Both the position numbers and the translations under genes were made by a program. 10,956 nt of DNA from contig JALRFC010000036.1 of assembly GCA_023253875.1 (NCBI GenBank), forward strand, positions 1 through 10,956. Reading direction: 5' to 3'. The notes under the pieces were generated by a model. That model saw nothing but the letters and a program-made list of their open reading frames with translations, was not told the DNA's origin and did no database searches. This document shows positions 7,169 to 10,956 of the stretch, one piece after another; within the stretch, counting starts at the first letter, position 1; each line of letters opens with the position of its first letter. The stretch comes from Candidatus Kapaibacterium sp. GTDB lineage: Bacteria > Bacteroidota > Ignavibacteria > Kapaibacteriales > UBA961.

Positions 7169-7453
7169 TTAACATTGTACTTCAGTTTTTAGGGCAATTT
7201 CTTCCAATATCGCGCTCACATTGAGACACTCCGACAATGGACCTTCATAAACAGTTGCTTTTCCTGAATTGTGAACCTCCCACGTTAATTGCTCAGCTCT
7301 GTCTAAGGAACAATGTACGGCTTTCAATATCTGCATGGTGACTTCATCAAATGTATGATGTTCATCATTGAATAAGATGACTTTGGCATGTATTGCTCCG
7401 GTCATGGAGTCAAGCACATCATGCAATTGTTCTTCTTTTGTATCTGGAAACAC
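7169..7453 (-). CDS. clpS: ClpS-like adaptor for the ClpAP/ClpCP protease
   Basis: This 94-residue protein belongs to the ClpS family, which delivers proteins with destabilising N-terminal residues to a Clp ATPase in the cytoplasm. The core starts KVILFNDEHHTFDEV (24-38). Asn29 and Asp30 match the alpha-amino-binding Asn34/Asp35 of E. coli ClpS, and Val60-His61 in WEVHNSGKATVYEG match Val65-His66. The position equivalent to the Met40 gatekeeper is Phe35, as in other ClpS copies of this phylum with an NTF-type motif. The start at 7453 is GTG, not ATG. The upstream frame is closed by TGA before any other usual start codon, and the first in-frame ATG (7405) would leave only seven residues before the core, so GTG fits the family length better. 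No Shine-Dalgarno site helps either choice. It heads the clpS, small membrane protein, phosphatase cluster. Confidence 0.88.
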   Translation of the reverse strand: MFPDTKEEQLHDVLDSMTGAIHAKVILFNDEHHTFDEVTMQILKAVHCSLDRAEQLTWEVHNSGKATVYEGPLSECLNVSAILEEIALKTEVQC

Positions 7454-7486
7454 TGCGTTTATCTGTAGAATGGTAAAAAGACATCA

Positions 7487-7494
7487 CAAAAATA
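7487..7494 (-). promoter_or_regulatory. Predicted -7 promoter element for the clpS cluster
   Basis: On the minus strand this reads TATTTTTG, a full match to the Bacteroidota -7 consensus TAnnTTTG. It lies 33 bases before the clpS GTG, implying a leader of roughly 25-30 bases. No TTG -33 element is visible at the usual spacing, so the match is only half of a promoter. Confidence 0.4.
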
Positions 7495-7523
7495 GTGAAC
7501 CTACAGCTTTTGGGATATAATGA

Positions 7524-7553
7524 TTGATGTTTCTATGGAAAATCTTATTTTTG
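7524..7553 (+). promoter_or_regulatory. Predicted Bacteroidota-type promoter for tetR and the TonB receptor
   Basis: TTG at 7524-7526 and TATTTTTG at 7546-7553 are separated by 19 bases, matching the published Bacteroidota pattern TTG/TTTG, 17-23 bases, TAnnTTTG. Transcription would begin around 7558-7561, inside the adjoining palindrome, leaving a leader of about 15 bases before the tetR ATG. A TATAAT at 7516-7521 also exists but has no -35 partner. The consensus match is visible; use in the cell is inferred. Confidence 0.6.
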
Positions 7554-7566
7554 ACCAATTGGTCAA
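7551..7566. promoter_or_regulatory. Perfect 16-bp palindrome, probable TetR operator
   Basis: TTGACCAATTGGTCAA is an uninterrupted perfect palindrome ending 7 bases before the tetR ATG. Its first three bases, TTG, are also the end of the -7 element TATTTTTG, so a bound dimer would cover the promoter's downstream half and the expected start site. Size, symmetry and position are typical of a self-repressing TetR-family operator. I found no second full copy in the window, only half-sites inside genes. Confidence 0.75.
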
Positions 7567-7573
7567 TTAATAG

Positions 7574-8275
7574 ATGAAAACTATGGCTAGAACGAAATCA
7601 GCACCGGAAAATAGAATCGCGAAGCGAATGCTCATCCTTGAAACCGCTATTGGAATATTCGCCTCGAAGGGATATCACAATACGACAATGCAAGATATAG
7701 CAGATGCATTAAGTATAGCAAAAGGAACTATTTATGAGTATTTTCCAAATAAGGAAGATCTCTTTCTTGCCGTATATGATATGTGGATGGATGAATATGA
7801 GCAAGCAATGAATGATGCTGTAGATGATCATTTCGATCCTGTTTCAAAAGCGGATGCATTGATTGACACTACAGTCGAATTTTATGAAAAGCATGCAAGA
7901 TATGCTCCATTACTCTTGGAATTTTGGGCACATGCACTACGTAGTTCTTCGGATATCTTTTTGATCCGTATCCGCGAGATGAAGAAAAGATTAGTACAAA
8001 TAGGTATAGAAGTAACCAATCAGATGCAAAAACTTCATCTTTTTAAAAATGTTGATGCAGGATCATTTGCTGTCTTGGAATTGGGAATATCAGATGGAAT
8101 ATTTCTCCAATGGGTATTGGATGGTCAGCAATACTCATTGAGAGATGCTTATAAATTCAGGCAATCTGTGATTGGATCCGGACTTATGACGGACACATTA
8201 CGAACATTGGTTGCAGGGAAAGTTGAAAAGAAATTGAAACAAGGTTTTATACATCAATCTACAAAACGGAGTTAA
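7574..8275 (+). CDS. TetR/AcrR-family transcriptional repressor
   Basis: This 233-residue protein has a canonical TetR DNA-binding domain: helix 1 ILETAIGIFASKGYHNTT (21-38), then the helix-turn-helix MQDIADALSIAKGTIYEYFPNKEDLF (39-64). The all-helical C-terminal part (about 70-215) should bind a small-molecule ligand and form the dimer; its ligand cannot be read from sequence. A basic, Lys-rich tail closes it. The perfect palindrome 7 bases upstream is the natural target, implying self-repression. The TonB receptor gene starts only 5 bases after the stop, so it should be repressed with it. ATG 7574 is given, but the fourth codon (7583) is also ATG and yields the start MARTK; neither has a Shine-Dalgarno site. 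TetR proteins more often control efflux or degradation genes, so the receptor partner is noteworthy. Confidence 0.95.
   Translation: MKTMARTKSAPENRIAKRMLILETAIGIFASKGYHNTTMQDIADALSIAKGTIYEYFPNKEDLFLAVYDMWMDEYEQAMNDAVDDHFDPVSKADALIDTTVEFYEKHARYAPLLLEFWAHALRSSSDIFLIRIREMKKRLVQIGIEVTNQMQKLHLFKNVDAGSFAVLELGISDGIFLQWVLDGQQYSLRDAYKFRQSVIGSGLMTDTLRTLVAGKVEKKLKQGFIHQSTKRS
8268..8271 (+). promoter_or_regulatory. Shine-Dalgarno site of the TonB receptor gene
   Basis: GGAG lies 9 bases before the ATG at 8281, inside the last codons of tetR. It is one of the few clear Shine-Dalgarno sites in the window, where most genes have none. It fixes the receptor start and suggests strong independent initiation within the shared mRNA. 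Confidence 0.6.
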
Positions 8276-8280
8276 TCCAC

Positions 8281-10707
8281 ATGAAGCGAATGCATATGGT
8301 ACTATGTCTCATGCTATGTTTGTTATGTGCTCAATTTGCACAATCACAAAATAGCATACCTGTAACACTCAAGGTTACTGACATCGAAAATCGTCCATTG
8401 AAAAATGTCACCTTTCGAGTTGAAGGGATAGGTGGAAAAACAAATGAAAATGGAGAAGGAAGTCTTCAATTGAAAAAAGGGAATTATACTTTGCAATTGT
8501 CCCTCATAGGCTATGCATCAAAGACCACTGCTTTTGAAGTAGTACAAGGCATGCCAACACTTGGGATACAATTGTTGGAAAAGCAAACTCGGACAGAGGA
8601 TGTCACTGTTTATGGCGCATCACGTCGTCAGCAAAAAATTACTGAGGCACCAGCAGCAATCTCAGTTGTTCTTCCTAAGGAATTGGCCATGGCGAATTCA
8701 CATGGACAAGTTGCCAAAACTATCGAAGCAATTCAGGGAGTTGATGTTGTTCAAAGTGGAATGAATGATTTCAATGTCAATATGCGAGGTTTCAATAATT
8801 CTATTAATAGAAGAGTGTTGGTATTGCTTGACGGTCGTGACCCTTCCACTCCTTTATTAAATCTCGTTGAATGGAATTCATTTCAAACTAATATGGGTGA
8901 TATCGCTTCCATTGAAGTTGTGCGTGGTCCTGGCTCTGCTCTCTATGGTTCGAATGCCTATAATGGTGTGATCAATATCACTTCAAGCGCCCCGAAAGAT
9001 ATTCAAGGCACAAGAGTGAGTCTGACAGGTGGTGATTTCAACACTTTCCGCGGTGATATCAGACATGCAGGTGGAATCGGCTCATTATATTATAAGATCA
9101 ATGCAGGCTATTCCACTCAAAGACAAAGCTGGGTCAATTCGCGTGATACCACAAAAGGTGGAACTCTTGAATATCCAGGTTTGGCTCGTGATGTTGCAGG
9201 GAATCGTTCCGGTATTGGCATGATTGCAAATATTGATTCCCTTATCAATGCGAATAAAAATGCGACTAATATGTTCGGTTCAGCTCGTTTTGATTATGAA
9301 TTAGGAAATGAAGAAAGAGTAACTGCTGAAATGGGATTCTCTCGTTATGGCGGTGAGTATTTTGTGAATCAAACAGGTCGTATTCTCATCAATGATGTAG
9401 AAAAACCCTATATGCGCTTGGCTTATAATTCTTCATCATTGAATGTACAAGCACATTGGAATAGAAGAAATACGATTACACCGCAAATCGTAATGAATGC
9501 AGCTGCAAGTTCTGCGGAAAGAAGTGATGTCTATGTGATTGATGCTCAATGGAATGGTTCATTCTTGAATGATGCCATGAAATTGATTGTGGGGGCATCC
9601 CATGAATATCAAGCGGTGAGTACTTCTATCATTGGTGCTTTGCCACTGCTTAATCCGGATAATTTGCATAATAATTTTAGCGGTCTGTATGCACAGGCTG
9701 AAATTGATATGCATTCCACACTTCGATTTGTTGGTGCAGCTCGCATTGATCGTTCTACATTCTTTGATACGCAATTTTCACCAAAAGCTGCATTGGTCTA
9801 TACTCCTGTACAAGATCATACATTTCGTTTGACACTGAATCGCTCATTCCTACGACCAAGTTATGCGGACTTATATCGCTATTCTCCTGCTGGTGCACCG
9901 GTAAATTTGTCCGCAATAGATTCAACAATAGCATCTAAATATTCGATTCCAAGACTTGGATTGACAACAGCCATCCCTCAATGGAATCTCGGTAATCCAA
10001 ATATCAAAGTTGAAACAGCAATGTCATATGAGCTTGGCTATAAAGGTATCATCAATAAAGATCTCTATGTGACTGTTGATGCATATCTCAATCGTAGAAC
10101 GAATTTTATTTCTGTGCCTTTGGGTGGTTTGGCTCCTGATGTTTATGTTCCACGCAGATATGAAAATGAGCAAGCTAATGTTGAATTGAAAACGGAACTA
10201 GACAAAATCAATAGACTTTTCTATGATCGTTTGGCAACAATTCCTTCAACAGGTGCAGCAGCATTGATCATTACTCCAAAGAATATAGGAGTGATCAATG
10301 AATATGGTATTGAGATAGGTTTGAATTATTATATCATGAATGGTCTTTTGTTCCAAGCGAATTACTCACATCTTGATTTTTCAATTGAGGAAAATTCGCT
10401 TCAGACACAGAAGATTGTTCCTAATGCATCACCAAATAGATATAATTTCGGTTTGCAATATGACAAAGATGGAATTGAGTTTGGAGTGCAAGTTCGTGGA
10501 GTCACAGGATTCACTTGGGTGGCAGGATTATTCGAAGGTTATGTCCCCGAATATTGGCTTGTCAATCTGAATATGGGATATCAAGTGAATTCAGATATTA
10601 CAATATCAAGTACAATATTCAATGTTCTTGATAGAAGACATTATCAAATCTTTGGAGGGACAAACCTTCAAAGAATGGCTAGTATGAATCTTACGCTTAC
10701 CATCTGA
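8281..10707 (+). CDS. TonB-dependent outer-membrane receptor with carboxypeptidase-regulatory-like N-terminal domain
   Basis: This 808-residue active-uptake receptor uses energy from TonB/ExbB/ExbD. A signal peptide (about 1-22) is followed by a beta-sandwich of the carboxypeptidase-D-regulatory-like type (about 26-98; KVTDIENRPLKNVTF, TNENGEG, LIGYASK). A TonB-box-like stretch, EDVTVYGASRR (106-116), leads into the plug (about 120-237), with typical segments VNMRGFNNS, VLVLLDGRDP, IASIEVVRGPGSALYGSNAYNGVINI. The rest (about 245-808) is a beta-barrel. The protein ends LTLTI rather than in the common aromatic residue. No SusD partner gene follows, so it is not a SusC-type glycan system in this window. 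The substrate is unknown; siderophores, vitamins, metals or hydrophobic compounds are all possible. It shares a transcript with tetR and ends with tandem stops (TGATAA) just before a hairpin terminator. Confidence 0.95.
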   Translation: MKRMHMVLCLMLCLLCAQFAQSQNSIPVTLKVTDIENRPLKNVTFRVEGIGGKTNENGEGSLQLKKGNYTLQLSLIGYASKTTAFEVVQGMPTLGIQLLEKQTRTEDVTVYGASRRQQKITEAPAAISVVLPKELAMANSHGQVAKTIEAIQGVDVVQSGMNDFNVNMRGFNNSINRRVLVLLDGRDPSTPLLNLVEWNSFQTNMGDIASIEVVRGPGSALYGSNAYNGVINITSSAPKDIQGTRVSLTGGDFNTFRGDIRHAGGIGSLYYKINAGYSTQRQSWVNSRDTTKGGTLEYPGLARDVAGNRSGIGMIANIDSLINANKNATNMFGSARFDYELGNEERVTAEMGFSRYGGEYFVNQTGRILINDVEKPYMRLAYNSSSLNVQAHWNRRNTITPQIVMNAAASSAERSDVYVIDAQWNGSFLNDAMKLIVGASHEYQAVSTSIIGALPLLNPDNLHNNFSGLYAQAEIDMHSTLRFVGAARIDRSTFFDTQFSPKAALVYTPVQDHTFRLTLNRSFLRPSYADLYRYSPAGAPVNLSAIDSTIASKYSIPRLGLTTAIPQWNLGNPNIKVETAMSYELGYKGIINKDLYVTVDAYLNRRTNFISVPLGGLAPDVYVPRRYENEQANVELKTELDKINRLFYDRLATIPSTGAAALIITPKNIGVINEYGIEIGLNYYIMNGLLFQANYSHLDFSIEENSLQTQKIVPNASPNRYNFGLQYDKDGIEFGVQVRGVTGFTWVAGLFEGYVPEYWLVNLNMGYQVNSDITISSTIFNVLDRRHYQIFGGTNLQRMASMNLTLTI

Positions 10708-10718
10708 TAAGAAAAACA

Positions 10719-10744
10719 AAAGGCTCTGAGTAATCAGAGCCTTT
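10719..10744. terminator. Bidirectional intrinsic terminator between the TonB receptor and tRNA-Pro
   Basis: The arms AAAGGCTCTGA (10719-10729) and TCAGAGCCTTT (10734-10744) form a perfect 11-bp stem with a 4-base loop, GTAA. On the plus strand it starts 11 bases after the receptor stop and is followed by a T-rich ATTGTT. On the minus strand it follows the tRNA and its stem runs into CCTTTTGTTTTT, an even better U-tract. It should stop both converging transcripts. Confidence 0.9.
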
Positions 10745-10754
10745 ATTGTTCCTG

Positions 10755-10828
10755 TCGGTGTGGCGGGATTCGAACCCACGACCCCTACTACCCCAAAGTA
10801 GTGCGCTACCGGGCTGCGCTACACACCG
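10755..10828 (-). tRNA. tRNA-Pro, anticodon GGG
   Basis: The minus-strand sequence folds into a full cloverleaf of 74 bases. The 7-bp acceptor stem is CGGTGTG/CACACCG with A73; the C1-G72 pair is the bacterial proline-tRNA identity mark. The D arm is GCGC-AGCCCGGTA-GCGC. The anticodon stem CTACT/AGTAG closes the loop TTGGGGT, placing GGG at positions 34-36 (10794-10792) with G37. A 5-base variable region precedes the T arm GTGGG-TTCGAAT-CCCGC, which has one T-G pair. The 3' CCA is not encoded (CAG follows A73) and must be added by nucleotidyltransferase. Confidence 0.96.
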
Positions 10829-10837
10829 AATGGAGCA

Positions 10838-10845
10838 CAAAGGTA
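10838..10845 (-). promoter_or_regulatory. Predicted -7 promoter element for tRNA-Pro
   Basis: On the minus strand this is TACCTTTG, a full match to TAnnTTTG, 9 bases before the first base of the mature tRNA. Transcription would start a few bases before the tRNA. A run of nine A on the same strand (10856-10848) lies just upstream and may act as a bend or UP-like element. No TTG -33 element is visible. Confidence 0.5.
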
Positions 10846-10882
10846 GGTTTTTTTTTGGTAATTATGAAGTCTGACTTTATCA

Positions 10883-10956
10883 TTAAGGTACAATGATCAA
10901 TTGTTCTGTCATCTGATTCCCATCAAGTGAAATCGTCAGAAAATACATGCCAGATC
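10883..10956 (-). CDS. C-terminus of a type IX secretion system cargo protein, partial (start beyond right edge)
   Basis: The last 23 codons of a gene enter from the right edge and end in TAA at 10885-10883. The residues read SGMYFLTISLDG, then NQMTEQLIIVP. This is the classic end of the type A type IX secretion sorting domain (Por secretion tail): an SGxY strand, a short turn and a final strand of mainly aliphatic residues with a hydrophilic lead-in. The protein would be exported across the outer membrane and the tail removed. What the main body does cannot be seen. The match is short but in the right place relative to a stop codon, and it agrees with the phylum suggested by the promoters. 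No clear terminator follows it, so it may read into the tRNA gene. Confidence 0.75.
   Translation of the reverse strand, partial: SGMYFLTISLDGNQMTEQLIIVP

Noticed and set aside
9559..9774. Minus-strand open frame inside the TonB receptor
   Set aside because: Cys- and Ile-rich composition typical of an antisense artefact; the receptor frame is continuous here.
10790..10797. tRNA anticodon read as TGG
   Set aside because: That placement breaks the anticodon stem; only the loop TTGGGGT gives a perfect CTACT/AGTAG stem, so the anticodon is GGG.
10867..10878. AAGTCAGACTT self-complementary string as terminator of the secreted-protein gene
   Set aside because: The usable stem is only about 3 bp once a loop is allowed, too weak to act.
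1..10956. Mobile element, phage, CRISPR array or defence island
   Set aside because: No transposase, integrase, terminal repeats, spacer-repeat pattern or known defence domain is seen; all genes look like stable chromosomal envelope and regulatory functions.

Overview
The window looks like chromosomal DNA from an AT-rich, Gram-negative member of the Bacteroidota/Chlorobi (FCB) group. Four things point that way: the end of a gene carrying a type IX secretion sorting tail, a TonB receptor with an N-terminal carboxypeptidase-regulatory-like domain, three matches to the Bacteroidota -7 promoter element TAnnTTTG (two upstream of protein genes, one upstream of a tRNA), and the near absence of Shine-Dalgarno sites. 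The exact class cannot be fixed from the sequence. A Kapabacteria/Ignavibacteria-like lineage is possible but is only a guess.

Left part (1-7453): seven genes all read on the minus strand. In transcription order they are clpS, a small membrane protein resembling DUF4834, a Ppx/GppA phosphatase, a secreted patatin-type phospholipase with its own outer-membrane barrel, a membrane-anchored rhodanese, a sigma-54 activator without a sensor domain, and a phosphate-selective-porin-family protein that runs off the left edge. The first three are packed tightly (11-nt gap, then a 23-nt overlap). The last three are fused by stop/start overlaps (TAATG and ATGA). Gaps of 82 and 69 bases flank the patatin gene, and the second holds a perfect 8-bp inverted repeat.

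Centre (7454-7573): a divergent control region. On the plus strand a near-ideal Bacteroidota promoter (TTG, 19 bases, TATTTTTG) runs directly into a perfect 16-bp palindrome, TTGACCAATTGGTCAA, just before a TetR-family gene. On the minus strand another TATTTTTG lies upstream of clpS.

Right part (7574-10956): a tetR gene and a large TonB-dependent receptor form a two-gene plus-strand unit, most likely self-repressed through the palindrome. A strong hairpin terminator follows and also serves the minus-strand tRNA-Pro(GGG) facing it. The right edge holds the last 23 codons of a minus-strand gene for a type IX secreted protein.

Most of the window concerns the cell envelope: three outer-membrane barrels, one secreted protein and a regulator for each of two uptake-type proteins. 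I see no phage, insertion sequence, CRISPR array or defence system. The best leads for something new are regulatory: the coupled rhodanese/sigma-54 activator/porin unit and the TetR-controlled TonB receptor.
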